A stretch of 64,000 nt of DNA from JALYOK01 sp963840785 (GCA_963840785.1 CAWJAF010000003.1:1-64000); one strand, 5' to 3'; counted from the stretch's first letter, positions 36,469 to 44,350 are shown. The notes: generated by a model not told the origin, from the letters alone. A program made the numbers and translations.

Positions 36469-36747
36469 ATGGAATTTGAGTGGGACGCCAAATAAGCCGC
36501 TTCGAATCTTCGTAAACACTATGTGAGTTTTGAAGACGCCGCTCGAGTATTCCTTGATCCGAACCGTATCGAAACTTTCGACGGTCGAGATGCCTACGGC
36601 GCAGATCGCTGGAAAACCGTAGGTCTGGTCGAGCCCGCTTTGTTGGCCGTTGTTTACACCATTCGCGGCAATGACGGCGAGATTATTCGATTGATATCAG
36701 CCAGAAAGGTAGATGCCCATGAGCGCGCGCAATACCGTGAAGTTTAA
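36469..36747 (+). pseudogene. brnT: BrnT-type toxin interrupted by an ochre codon at codon 9
   Basis: From the ATG at 36469 the frame reads MEFEWDAK, then TAA (36493-36495), then AASNLRKHYVSFEDAARVFL and onward to KTVGLVEPALLAVVYTIRG and IIRLISARKVDAHERAQYRE. Without the stop this is a full-length BrnT RNase toxin. A GTG at 36523 could restart translation but would omit the first strand and helix. The usual KHGVSF is KHYVSF here. The antitoxin gene downstream is intact. One base change (for example AAA to TAA) explains the defect. Confidence 0.8.
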
Positions 36748-37036
36748 ACTAGACCCCAAGAAACCGGTTCCGTTGAGCACTGCGCAACAAAAGCGTCTGG
36801 CTGTCGTGGCAGCCATGCCGGATACCGACATTAGCTACAGCGATATTCCGCGGCAACAAGGTGCGATCCAATGGAAAAGGCCGGGCGCCTTGGTGTCCTC
36901 TGAAAATAAGCAACAGGTCACGCTACGACTGGATGCGGATGTATTGAGTTTCTTTAAAGAAACCGGCAAGCGTTATCAAAGTCGGATTAACGCGGCGTTA
37001 CGTGAGTACGTCAAAGCGCACCGTAAATCGGCGTAG
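36719..37036 (+). CDS. brnA: BrnA-type antitoxin
   Basis: A 105-residue protein with C-terminal QVTLRLDADVLSFFKETGKR then YQSRINAALREYV, the ribbon-helix-helix end typical of BrnA/DUF4415. It overlaps the toxin frame. I prefer the ATG at 36719, nine bases after AAAGGT; an ATG at 36713 is too close to that site. BrnA represses its own operon and neutralises BrnT. The partner toxin carries a nonsense codon, so this antitoxin may persist without a toxin, or serve as a stand-alone regulator. It lies just upstream of the monooxygenase operon. Confidence 0.85.
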   Translation: MSARNTVKFKLDPKKPVPLSTAQQKRLAVVAAMPDTDISYSDIPRQQGAIQWKRPGALVSSENKQQVTLRLDADVLSFFKETGKRYQSRINAALREYVKAHRKSA

Positions 37037-37458
37037 ATACGAGATAGCCTTCCCCCATTGCCCGAGCTGAACTCGACCTCCCGCGCCCGGCGGAGCGTCA
37101 ACTATTGGGCGCCTAGATCAGTTCCAGCGGCGGCTTTGTAGCAACTTTCCAAATCGAGCTGTATGTCTGCAAAGCTGCCGACTGGCGACGTCCTTTTGCA
37201 CCGCATCAGACGGAAATTGGCTGTCGTTGCCTGATAACAGGAAATTTTGCATAGCTTTTGAATAGCTGCTTTGAAGATTAATGTCCGATCCGATTTCTAC
37301 AATTTATTGCGTTTCGCTTTGATGCTTGAATTCAAGGGAGATGCGGGTTGAATCCAAACCATTTCTCCGATGGCCTAATATCTAACCCTCCAGATGCTTG
37401 AAAGTGCCCGTCCTGCTTGCCGCTTAAGGCATGTCCATTGTTCGCCTAACACATCAGC
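37037..37458. other. Non-coding region upstream of the monooxygenase promoter
   Basis: About 420 bases without any supported gene on either strand. I see no tRNA, no strong hairpin and no clear protein remnant. The length is notable in a window where most intergenic spaces are under 200 bases; it may contain regulatory sites for the copper monooxygenase operon or remnants of the neighbouring toxin-antitoxin island. Confidence 0.4.
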
Positions 37459-37488
37459 TTGCCAGGTGATACTTAGTTGCGCTAGAGT
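37459..37488 (+). promoter_or_regulatory. Candidate sigma-70-type promoter for pmoCAB
   Basis: TTGCCA (37459-37464, five of six to TTGACA) is followed after 18 bases by TAGAGT (37483-37488, four of six to TATAAT). Transcription would start near 37495, giving a leader of about 95 bases that contains the palindrome at 37516. A second, weaker pair is TTGCGC (37477) with TGTAAT (37502). These are pattern matches only. Confidence 0.35.
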
Positions 37489-37515
37489 GCCAGTATTGCT
37501 TTGTAATTCAATTTG

Positions 37516-37536
37516 TTGTGTTGCGTCGCAACACAA
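37516..37536. promoter_or_regulatory. Perfect 21-base palindrome before pmoC (candidate operator)
   Basis: Half-site TTGTGTTGCG (37516-37525), one central T, and the exact complement CGCAACACAA (37527-37536). It ends 54 bases before the pmoC ATG and lies just downstream of the candidate promoters, where a dimeric repressor would block transcription. The single-base centre cannot form an RNA hairpin loop well, so a DNA operator is more likely than an RNA element. Its sequence differs from the tetR operator at 44890. Confidence 0.6.
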
Positions 37537-37590
37537 ACGCAAGTTACCAAAGCAAACGACGCAATAATTAATCTTCCTGAGGAGAAGTTC

Positions 37591-38388
37591 ATGTCGATTG
37601 CAGCAACAAGTCTAATAGGCGGATCGGCCCAAGCTGGCGCGGAACGTCAAGCGGGGCACTACGTAAAATTCAATCTATTTCTATTGACGATCGCGCTATT
37701 GACGATCATGTTCGTCTGTTATCGCCTTTATCAGCAAGCTTACGGCTGGTCGGCAGGGCTGGATGTGACGCAACCGGAATTCGAAAAATATTGGATGACC
37801 TTAGTGAAGATACAGTTGCCGGTGCTATTCGGACTGTCTGCTCTATGCTGGGGTTACCTCTGGGTGACACGCGAACGCAATATGGCGGCACTGGATAAAC
37901 GCGTTGAGCTGCAGCGCTACTTCACCTTTACCATGTGGTTGGTCGCCTACACGTTCGCGGTCTATTGGACGACGAGTTTTTTTGGCGAAGGCGATGGCGT
38001 ATGGCACCAAACCGTTATTCGCGATACCAGCTTCACTCCGAGCCATGTCGTGCTGTTCTATGCCTGCATACCCACCTACATTTTCTTCGGCGTCGGTAGC
38101 TTTATTTACGCTATGACACGTTTGCCGGCCTTCTCCAGAGGCATTTCTGTCGCTCATGTCCTTGGAGTGCTTGGGCCTTTCCTAATTTTGCCTAACCTTG
38201 GATTCAACGAATGGGGGCATGCCTATTGGCTCACAGAGGAAATTTTCTCCCATCCGCTGCACTGGGGATTCGTAGTGCTAGGCTGGAACGCCCTCGCCCT
38301 GCCGGGCGTCGCGATACAGATTTTGCAACGCTTAATCGTACTGTTCCGCGATTTGTTCGGCGTAACGATTGCGAAAGCCTCGCAGTAG
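37591..38388 (+). CDS. pmoC: Copper membrane monooxygenase subunit C (PmoC/AmoC family)
   Basis: A 265-residue membrane protein. GAGGAGAAG precedes the ATG. The conserved copper site residues are present: D135, H139 and H152 in EGDGVWHQTVIRDTSFTPSH match the CuC ligands (Asp, His, His), and N206, H210 and H224 in FNEWGHAYW and HPLHWGF match the CuD ligands with the same spacing as in methane monooxygenase structures. It forms the probable catalytic region of the trimer in the inner membrane. First gene of the C-A-B operon; the sequence is clearly divergent from textbook methanotroph and nitrifier versions, so substrate cannot be read from it. Confidence 0.93.
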   Translation: MSIAATSLIGGSAQAGAERQAGHYVKFNLFLLTIALLTIMFVCYRLYQQAYGWSAGLDVTQPEFEKYWMTLVKIQLPVLFGLSALCWGYLWVTRERNMAALDKRVELQRYFTFTMWLVAYTFAVYWTTSFFGEGDGVWHQTVIRDTSFTPSHVVLFYACIPTYIFFGVGSFIYAMTRLPAFSRGISVAHVLGVLGPFLILPNLGFNEWGHAYWLTEEIFSHPLHWGFVVLGWNALALPGVAIQILQRLIVLFRDLFGVTIAKASQ

Positions 38389-38396
38389 ACTAAATA

Positions 38397-38449
38397 CGCG
38401 CCGCATTGACGGCGCGAAAATTACAAATGCGTGGGCGCAATGCCCGCGC
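38397..38449 (+). promoter_or_regulatory. Two tandem stem-loops between pmoC and pmoA
   Basis: Stem 1 is CGCGCCG / CGGCGCG with a six-base loop (38397-38416). Stem 2 is GCGTGGGC / GCCCGCGC with a five-base loop and one G-U pair (38429-38449), extended by a T-A pair. Both are followed by A-runs, not T-runs, on the transcribed strand, so they are not ordinary terminators. They more likely protect or process the message so that pmoC RNA outlives the rest. The pmoA ribosome site AGGAGGAGAA follows at about 38459. Confidence 0.65.
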
Positions 38450-38469
38450 AAAAAAACTAGGAGGAGAAA

Positions 38470-39282
38470 ATGTTAGCGATCAATCGACAAGTGCTTGATG
38501 CATCCGGCTTGCCACCCGAGGCTGCGCGCCTTTCCCGTATCTGGGAATGCTTCGTTGTAGCTGGGGTAATCCTTCTGTTCATGGGCGCTATTCATTTGCA
38601 TGTGTTGCTCACAGTCGGCGACTGGGATATGTTTATCGATTGGAAGGATCGCCAGTATTGGGTGTTGGTCACGCCGGTCTCGATGATCATGATTCCCGTC
38701 GCGCTGCAAGCGGTGTTCTGGCATTACTTTCGCTTGCCGATCGGCGCAACCGTCGGCGCCGTCGTGTTGTTTCTTGCGACCTGGATAACGCGGTACGTTG
38801 GGTGGCACCTATGGGGCCATTTCCCGTTTAGCATGAACATCCCAGCGACAATGCTGGCCGGGGCGTTGGCCTTGGACGCGATCCTGTTGATTGTGCGTAA
38901 TCCGTTACTCGTGGCAACTTTCGGCGGTTTTGCCTTCGCCATGCTGTTCTACCCGAGTAACTATGCATCGCTAGCACCTTATTACGTGCCGATCGAGCAT
39001 CAGGGCATGATCGCCTCCGCTGCCGATATGATCGGCTATGTGTTTCCGCGCGCCGGTACGCCCGAGTACATCCGCATTATCGAGCGCGGCACGCTGCGAA
39101 CATTTGAAGGTACCTCGGTTTGGGTATCGACCGCATTCGCCGGATTCATTTGTATTTTCATGCATATGATTTGGTGGCGTATCGGGATCGCATTCTCGAC
39201 GCAAAAATTTGTGCCTACCTCCAAGGGAATAAAGGCCATGATGGGTTTACACGACGACAAGCCCGTCCCACAAGCTAGCTAG
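38470..39282 (+). CDS. pmoA: Copper membrane monooxygenase subunit A (PmoA/AmoA family)
   Basis: A 270-residue membrane protein with the family landmarks GDWDMFIDWKDRQYWVLVTP, then RYVGWHLWGHFPFSMNIP and the C-terminal AGTPEYIRIIERGTLRTFEG. The N-terminus (SGLPPEAARLSR) recalls betaproteobacterial AmoA (MPPEA-HMSR), while other parts are unlike either AmoA or classical PmoA (for example YPSNYASLAPYYVPIEHQG). The protein therefore appears to belong to a separate branch of the copper monooxygenases. It forms the membrane core next to PmoC. RBS AGGAGGAGAA is strong. Confidence 0.93.
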   Translation: MLAINRQVLDASGLPPEAARLSRIWECFVVAGVILLFMGAIHLHVLLTVGDWDMFIDWKDRQYWVLVTPVSMIMIPVALQAVFWHYFRLPIGATVGAVVLFLATWITRYVGWHLWGHFPFSMNIPATMLAGALALDAILLIVRNPLLVATFGGFAFAMLFYPSNYASLAPYYVPIEHQGMIASAADMIGYVFPRAGTPEYIRIIERGTLRTFEGTSVWVSTAFAGFICIFMHMIWWRIGIAFSTQKFVPTSKGIKAMMGLHDDKPVPQAS

Positions 39283-39292
39283 AGAAAACGCC

Positions 39293-40555
39293 ATGATAAA
39301 GAAATTATTCTGTGCGGTGCTAGCACTGCTAACGCTTGCGTTCGTCCCCGAGCAACCTGCCGAAGCGCACGGTGAGCGTGCGCAGGAACCCTACCTGCGT
39401 ACCCGCACCGCCCATTGGTATGACGTAAAATGGACGGCTCAATCCGTCGGCGTTAACCAAGACCTAATCGTCTCCGGCAAATTCCGATTGTTCAGCGATT
39501 GGCCCGACGCGGTTGACCTACCCGCAACCGTTTTCGTTAGCAATGCGACGCCAGGGCCGGTTTTCGCGCGCGTCGAATCGTCTCTCAACGGCGTGCCGGC
39601 AAGGCAATCGTTTCGCGATCTGGAGATTGGCCGCGACTACGAATACAAAATGGTTTTGCGCGGGCGGGTGCCTGGGCGCTATCACGTTCACCCGATGATC
39701 GCAGTGAAAGGTTCCGGCCCGCTCGTCGGTCCCGGTGCGTGGGTTGATATTACCGGAAACGAAAAAGACTTTAAGTTTCCGATGCAAGCGATTTCCGGCG
39801 AAGTTATCGAAGACTTGCAAACCTGGGGCGTAAGAAACGCGGTGACTTGGCAAGTGATGTGGTTTGTAATCGCGGCAGCGTGGCTGATTTGGTGGTTGCG
39901 AAGGCCGTTGTTGATTCCGCGTTATTTAGTTTTGCAAAAAGGCCGCGAAGATTTGTTGATCACAAAACTCGATCTTAAAGTCGCGGTGGTGCTGTTATTA
40001 GGCGTGGTCATCCTCGCCTTTGGAAGTTATAACTGGGCAAGCAATCAGTGGCCGAAAACCGTGCCGCTACAAGCGGGCACGATGAAGACACCGCCATTAC
40101 CGTTTGAACGCTCGCCCGTGAATGTCGTCGTTAAGGAAGCCCTCTACGACGTGCCCGGTCGATCAATGCGTGTGGCCATGAGCGTCAACAATATCAGCGA
40201 CAAGCCTCTACGAATCGGGGAATTTGCGACCGCGAGTTTGCGCTTCGTCAACGGCAATCTGGACGTCGCGAAGGCCAATGTCGACCCGAATTTTCCGCGC
40301 GAGTTAGTGGCTCGCAAAGGTTTAATATTAAGTGACGATAGCGTCATCGAACCCGGCCAAACCAAGGAAATCAAGTTCGAGGCAACCGATGCCGCTTGGG
40401 AAATCGAGCGATTGACCAGCTTTCTGACCGACGTCGACAGCAAGTTCGGCGGATTGTTGTTTTTATTCGACAACATGGGCAAACGCTATATCGCGGAAAT
40501 TGGAGCGCCCATTTTGCCCGTGTTTCGCGACGTAAAGCTCGCGGCAAATAATTGA
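39293..40555 (+). CDS. pmoB: Copper membrane monooxygenase subunit B (PmoB/AmoB family)
   Basis: A 420-residue subunit with a signal peptide cleaved after AEA, so the mature protein begins with histidine (HGERAQEPYLRTRTAHWYDV, H26). This N-terminal histidine and the H131/H133 pair in GRYHVHPMIAVKG are the CuB ligands known from methane monooxygenase. Two membrane helices (about 184-202 and 228-247) link the two periplasmic cupredoxin domains. The length matches known PmoB. Its stop overlaps the next gene's ATG (TGATG), extending the operon. Confidence 0.93.
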   Translation: MIKKLFCAVLALLTLAFVPEQPAEAHGERAQEPYLRTRTAHWYDVKWTAQSVGVNQDLIVSGKFRLFSDWPDAVDLPATVFVSNATPGPVFARVESSLNGVPARQSFRDLEIGRDYEYKMVLRGRVPGRYHVHPMIAVKGSGPLVGPGAWVDITGNEKDFKFPMQAISGEVIEDLQTWGVRNAVTWQVMWFVIAAAWLIWWLRRPLLIPRYLVLQKGREDLLITKLDLKVAVVLLLGVVILAFGSYNWASNQWPKTVPLQAGTMKTPPLPFERSPVNVVVKEALYDVPGRSMRVAMSVNNISDKPLRIGEFATASLRFVNGNLDVAKANVDPNFPRELVARKGLILSDDSVIEPGQTKEIKFEATDAAWEIERLTSFLTDVDSKFGGLLFLFDNMGKRYIAEIGAPILPVFRDVKLAANN

Positions 40556-41139
40556 TGTTGGTTCGTCGAGGCGAGTGCCGCTGGCTGCTTTGTGCACTCG
40601 CCTTTCTGGCAACATTTGGCATAACGAGCGCTAACGCCCACGGCGGCCTAGCAATGGACGCCGACTTCTGCAAATTGCGTGTCGGCCGCTACCTCATGCA
40701 TTTTGTTGGTTATCAACCGGATAGCTCGAACGCGACCAAAGAGTTCTGCGAAGACATTCCGGAAACCGGCGCGACGATCATCGTGCTCGATTATATTGAT
40801 GACGCCTTGCGCGATCTCCCGACGGAAGTTCGGGTGATTCGGGATACGGGTGACGAATCGAATCTCGAGGCCGTAAGCGTGTTTCATTTGCCCGCGAAGG
40901 TCTATCCCAGCGGTTCGCTTTCTCTCGAACATAATTTCAAGGAAGGTGGCCGCTACGTCGGCTTGGTCACCGTCCATGGGCCGGAGAAATACGTGTCGCG
41001 GTTCCCTTTTTCCGTGGGCAAGCCTAGCTTTAAGTGGCTGCAAATTGTCGGCGCCATTGTGGTGATAGCAGCCGGAGCGGCGCTGTATTGGTTTGCGCAG
41101 CGACAGCGTGCCCGTCAAACGGGACGTGGAGCCGCGTAG
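40555..41139 (+). CDS. Unnamed periplasmic protein with C-terminal membrane anchor, coupled to pmoB
   Basis: A 194-residue protein. A signal peptide (to ANA) gives a mature start HGGLAMDADFCKLRVGRYLM with an N-terminal histidine, as in CopC and PmoB. Two conserved-looking cysteines follow (DFC, KEFCEDIPETG). A periplasmic domain of about 125 residues leads to one transmembrane helix (LQIVGAIVVIAAGAALYWFA) and a basic tail. This signal-periplasmic domain-helix layout resembles PmoD, but the sequence is not PmoD as I know it. The overlap with pmoB implies a role in assembly or copper delivery; that is inference. Confidence 0.7.
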   Translation: MLVRRGECRWLLCALAFLATFGITSANAHGGLAMDADFCKLRVGRYLMHFVGYQPDSSNATKEFCEDIPETGATIIVLDYIDDALRDLPTEVRVIRDTGDESNLEAVSVFHLPAKVYPSGSLSLEHNFKEGGRYVGLVTVHGPEKYVSRFPFSVGKPSFKWLQIVGAIVVIAAGAALYWFAQRQRARQTGRGAA

Positions 41140-41151
41140 ATTCCAAGCGCG

Positions 41152-41985
41152 ATTCGATGTTTCGCACTGACGTTTCTTGCGTGCGTTATATCGGCCTGCA
41201 GTGATAGCGATCAAATAAATCACACCATTCAGCCTGCCAACTTCACATACACTGGCGATGAGCGGGATGGTCACTGCGATCCCAAGCTCAAGCCAGGGCG
41301 CGGCGGTCTAACAAACGGCGAACGTAGTGCGAAAGGCGTTCGCTATAACGTCCGCGCGCCGCTAAATTACGATCCGACCCATCGCCACGGACTGATCATG
41401 GTTTACGCCCCCGCCGCAACAAGCGCCGTACAAACCGAACGGCTGATGCATTTCACGCAACAGGCAACAGGTGCCGGATTCATTGTCGCCTACGCGGATC
41501 ATGTAACGCTCGGGTTGCCCGCTGCGCGAGAACTCGCAACGATTCCACAGCGCATAAGCGAAAAATGGTGCGTCGACGCGAAACGGATTTTTCTGACCGG
41601 GCATTCCGATGGCGGAACCATATCGCATATCGCGTCATTGCTACCCGAGAATCGCGATACCGTTCAAGGCATTGCGCCAAGCGCCGCCGGTGTTGTCGCC
41701 GCCGATCTGCAAACCTACGGATGCCGTAAGCCCTCGCCGGTGTTGATTATGCATAGCAAAAACGATTCGTTGTTTGCAGGTTTCGGCACCCAAACTGCGC
41801 AATGGTGGGCGCACTGTAATCGCTGCGACATCACCCGGAAGGAACCTTTAGCAAATGGCTGTATTGCGTATCAGGGATGCGCCACCGGAGCGCCAACATG
41901 GTATTGTGAAGGCGACGCTGGTCATCGCACTTGGCCGGACAGAAATGGGACGCTAATCGATTTTTTCGGCAAACAAATGAACTGA
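41152..41985 (+). CDS. Lipoprotein esterase, PHB-depolymerase-like (LpqC family)
   Basis: The frame is open from the upstream stop. It encodes FALTFLACVISAC (lipoprotein signal with lipobox ISAC), then RYNVRAPLNYDPTHRHGLIM, and the alpha/beta-hydrolase nucleophile loop FLTGHSDGGTISHIAS, with PVLIMHSKNDSLFAG (acid region) and GDAGHRTWP (histidine). No ATG, GTG or TTG starts the signal peptide; ATT at 41152 or a nearby indel are the options. An ATG at 41398 would remove the signal and part of the fold. Such enzymes hydrolyse esters, including polyhydroxyalkanoate or feruloyl esters. Its place inside a copper monooxygenase operon is unusual. Confidence 0.7.
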   Translation: MRCFALTFLACVISACSDSDQINHTIQPANFTYTGDERDGHCDPKLKPGRGGLTNGERSAKGVRYNVRAPLNYDPTHRHGLIMVYAPAATSAVQTERLMHFTQQATGAGFIVAYADHVTLGLPAARELATIPQRISEKWCVDAKRIFLTGHSDGGTISHIASLLPENRDTVQGIAPSAAGVVAADLQTYGCRKPSPVLIMHSKNDSLFAGFGTQTAQWWAHCNRCDITRKEPLANGCIAYQGCATGAPTWYCEGDAGHRTWPDRNGTLIDFFGKQMN

Positions 41986-41993
41986 CCATATCT

Positions 41994-42386
41994 ATGAATT
42001 TTCGACTAACTGCGGTTATTAATCGAATTCTGATCGCCTGCATTGTGACCCTGTCGCTGCTCAGCGCTAGCGAATCTTACGCCCACGCAAAGCTGGTCAA
42101 ATCCGATCCTGGGCGCCGCGCTGTGATCAAAACATCACCGAAAGAAATTCGCCTTTGGTTTAACGAGAAACTCGAGGCGGCCTATTCCTCCGCGACGTTA
42201 TCCGAAGGCAGCGGAAAAACGATAGCCACCGCGCCAGCGACCATTACCAACGACGATCCAAAGCGCATGACTCTCACTATCGATAAACTTCTGCCCGGTG
42301 TCTACCGCGTTAAATATCGCGTTCTATCGGTCGACGGCCATGTAGTGGACTCTAGCTTCACGTTCACCGTCCAACCGGCGCAATGA
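41994..42386 (+). CDS. copC: CopC-type periplasmic copper-binding protein
   Basis: A 130-residue secreted protein: signal peptide to YAHA, mature start HAKLVKSDPGRRAVIKTSPK with the N-terminal histidine that binds Cu(II), and YRVLSVDGHVVDSSFTFTV with the C-terminal Asp/His ligands. Methionine-rich Cu(I) motifs are absent, so it is a Cu(II)-only type. Its stop overlaps the CopD-like gene. In this operon it probably supplies copper for the monooxygenase. Confidence 0.9.
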   Translation: MNFRLTAVINRILIACIVTLSLLSASESYAHAKLVKSDPGRRAVIKTSPKEIRLWFNEKLEAAYSSATLSEGSGKTIATAPATITNDDPKRMTLTIDKLLPGVYRVKYRVLSVDGHVVDSSFTFTVQPAQ

Positions 42387-44329
42387 TCGAATGGGTCGGC
42401 CCCATTGCGCGTTGGCTGCATCTAATTTCCGGCGCACTCGCGTTCGGCGCCATGTGGTGGCTCACGCGCGGGACATTAACGGCGAACCGGCAAAATAATA
42501 TTTGGCGCAGCCTGCCATGGCTACTGATATTGTTTATTGGCACGGCGCTCGTCGTGCTTGCCGGCCACACGGCCCAGGCGCTGGGCACAACAGGTTTTTC
42601 GATCAGCCTCAGCGAAGTTTCAAGGTTCGCATTTCAAACCCAATTTGGAAATGTTTGGTTGGGTCGCCTGATCGTCGCAGCGCTCCTGCTGATTTATTTG
42701 TTTGCCACTCGTTCACGCGCAGTAATCGCCACACTCATTGTCGTTGGCATTTTGCAGGCTTCGCTCGCGCTCGCAGGCCACGGCGTGGCATCGGACGCGC
42801 CCATTCTGGCGCAAGTTTGCCATGCCGCTCATGTGCTCGCAGCGAGCGCTTGGCTCGGCGGACTGGCAACAATGCTCAGTGGAATGGCCACAACCCGGTT
42901 GTTGGATAACGTGACGCGCTCAGCGAAAGACATGCGTGTGTTTTCCGAATTCGCCCTGTCCTGCATGATCGTCATCGTGATGAGCGGCATCGCGATTGCC
43001 GCGCTGCAAATTCAGAGTTGGCCTGGACTATTCGGAACCAATTACGGCGAACGATTACTCATTAAAATCGCGTTACTGCTTGCCGCGCTCGCGATTGCCG
43101 CACATCTGCGTTGGCGCACCCTCAAGACGATTGATGTAAGCCTCGCCGACCCGACAAAACGCCGCAACCTCGCGCAATGGCTTGCCGTTGAGCTCATTTT
43201 CGCCATTGCCATTATCTGGATGGCCGCATCCCTCGCCGTCACACCACCCGCGCAACACGAGCAAATCAACTGGCCCTTCGCATTTCGAATTGCGCCGGAG
43301 GTGACCTGGCCGAAACCAGATCTGCAAGCGCAATTCTGGTGGGGCCTGGCGATCATTGCGGCAGGTATTGCTTGGATGGGGTGGTCCTGGCGACAATTCG
43401 GCCTGCATCGGCGCGACGTCCTTCTCGGCATTGCCGTTGCCGGACTGGGCGTTTGGATTGCCATTCCGGCACTGAGCGTCCCGGCTTTTCCGGATACCTA
43501 TCGACGCAGCAGCGTGCCTTACCAATCCATTTCAATCGGCCAAGGCCAGCGCCTCTTCGCGCAACATTGCGTGAACTGCCACGGCATCGATGCCACCGGC
43601 AATGGCGCGCTGGCGAAAAGTCTGCCGAAGCCGCCGGCCGACCTGACCGCACCCCATACTGGCGATCACACTGCCGGCGATATGTTCTGGTGGCTGACGC
43701 ACGGCATGGCCAACACCGGTATGCCCGCGTTTCCGCAACTGAGCGAAGAAGATCGTTGGGACCTGGTGAATTTCGTACACACCCTGGCCACCGGCTACGA
43801 AGCACGTGTCATTCGCGAACGCATCGTGCCCATGCGCCCATGGTTAGGGGCGCCGGATTTCAACTATGTCGCGAATGATGGCTCGAGCGGTTCGCTAAAA
43901 CACTTTCGCGAACGAGGATCGGTCTTGTTGATACTATTCAGCGAGAAATCCAGCGCACGGCTCGAACAACTTAGCGAAGTCAGTTCAACGCTTGCTAAAT
44001 TCCGCACTCAGATCATCGCCGTTCCGCTAGAATCTGCACCCATATCGACGACAAAGTTTGCGTTTCCCATCATCTCCGAAGGCGGCGAAGACATTGCACG
44101 TAGTTACCAGTTACTGCGCCGAACCATCGAGAATCCTCGATTGGGCGAGCGAGCGCCGCGACCGACTCACATGGAGTTTCTGATCGATCGCTATGGGTAC
44201 CTGCGTGGGCGCTGGTTGCCCGAGGACACCGAGCCCGGCTGGCGCGACAAGCGCAATCTAGTTGCTCAAGTGGAACAACTCGCACGCGAACCGCGCGTTA
44301 AACCGCCGCCAGACGAACACTTACATTAA
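42383..44329 (+). CDS. CopD-cytochrome c-redoxin-like fusion protein
   Basis: A 648-residue protein with three parts. Residues about 1-360 form a CopD-like membrane domain of 8-10 helices (ARWLHLISGALAFGAMWWLT, LAQVCHAAHVLAASAWLGGL with the family histidines). Residues about 385-475 are a cytochrome c with CVNCHGIDATGNG and a downstream methionine in GMANTGMPAFP. The last 160 residues (FRERGSVLLILFSEKSSARL ... HMEFLIDRYGYLRGRWLPED) look like a peroxiredoxin/SCO-like thioredoxin fold but lack the CxxC pair. CopD imports copper. A covalent haem and redoxin suggest that copper transport or insertion is linked to redox change. Confidence 0.8.
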   Translation: MIEWVGPIARWLHLISGALAFGAMWWLTRGTLTANRQNNIWRSLPWLLILFIGTALVVLAGHTAQALGTTGFSISLSEVSRFAFQTQFGNVWLGRLIVAALLLIYLFATRSRAVIATLIVVGILQASLALAGHGVASDAPILAQVCHAAHVLAASAWLGGLATMLSGMATTRLLDNVTRSAKDMRVFSEFALSCMIVIVMSGIAIAALQIQSWPGLFGTNYGERLLIKIALLLAALAIAAHLRWRTLKTIDVSLADPTKRRNLAQWLAVELIFAIAIIWMAASLAVTPPAQHEQINWPFAFRIAPEVTWPKPDLQAQFWWGLAIIAAGIAWMGWSWRQFGLHRRDVLLGIAVAGLGVWIAIPALSVPAFPDTYRRSSVPYQSISIGQGQRLFAQHCVNCHGIDATGNGALAKSLPKPPADLTAPHTGDHTAGDMFWWLTHGMANTGMPAFPQLSEEDRWDLVNFVHTLATGYEARVIRERIVPMRPWLGAPDFNYVANDGSSGSLKHFRERGSVLLILFSEKSSARLEQLSEVSSTLAKFRTQIIAVPLESAPISTTKFAFPIISEGGEDIARSYQLLRRTIENPRLGERAPRPTHMEFLIDRYGYLRGRWLPEDTEPGWRDKRNLVAQVEQLAREPRVKPPPDEHLH

Positions 44330-44350
44330 TTTTTCACCTATGGATCAAAA

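Noticed and set aside
40555..41139. Naming the gene after pmoB as pmoD
   Set aside because: The layout is similar but the sequence does not match PmoD as I know it; naming it would go beyond the evidence.
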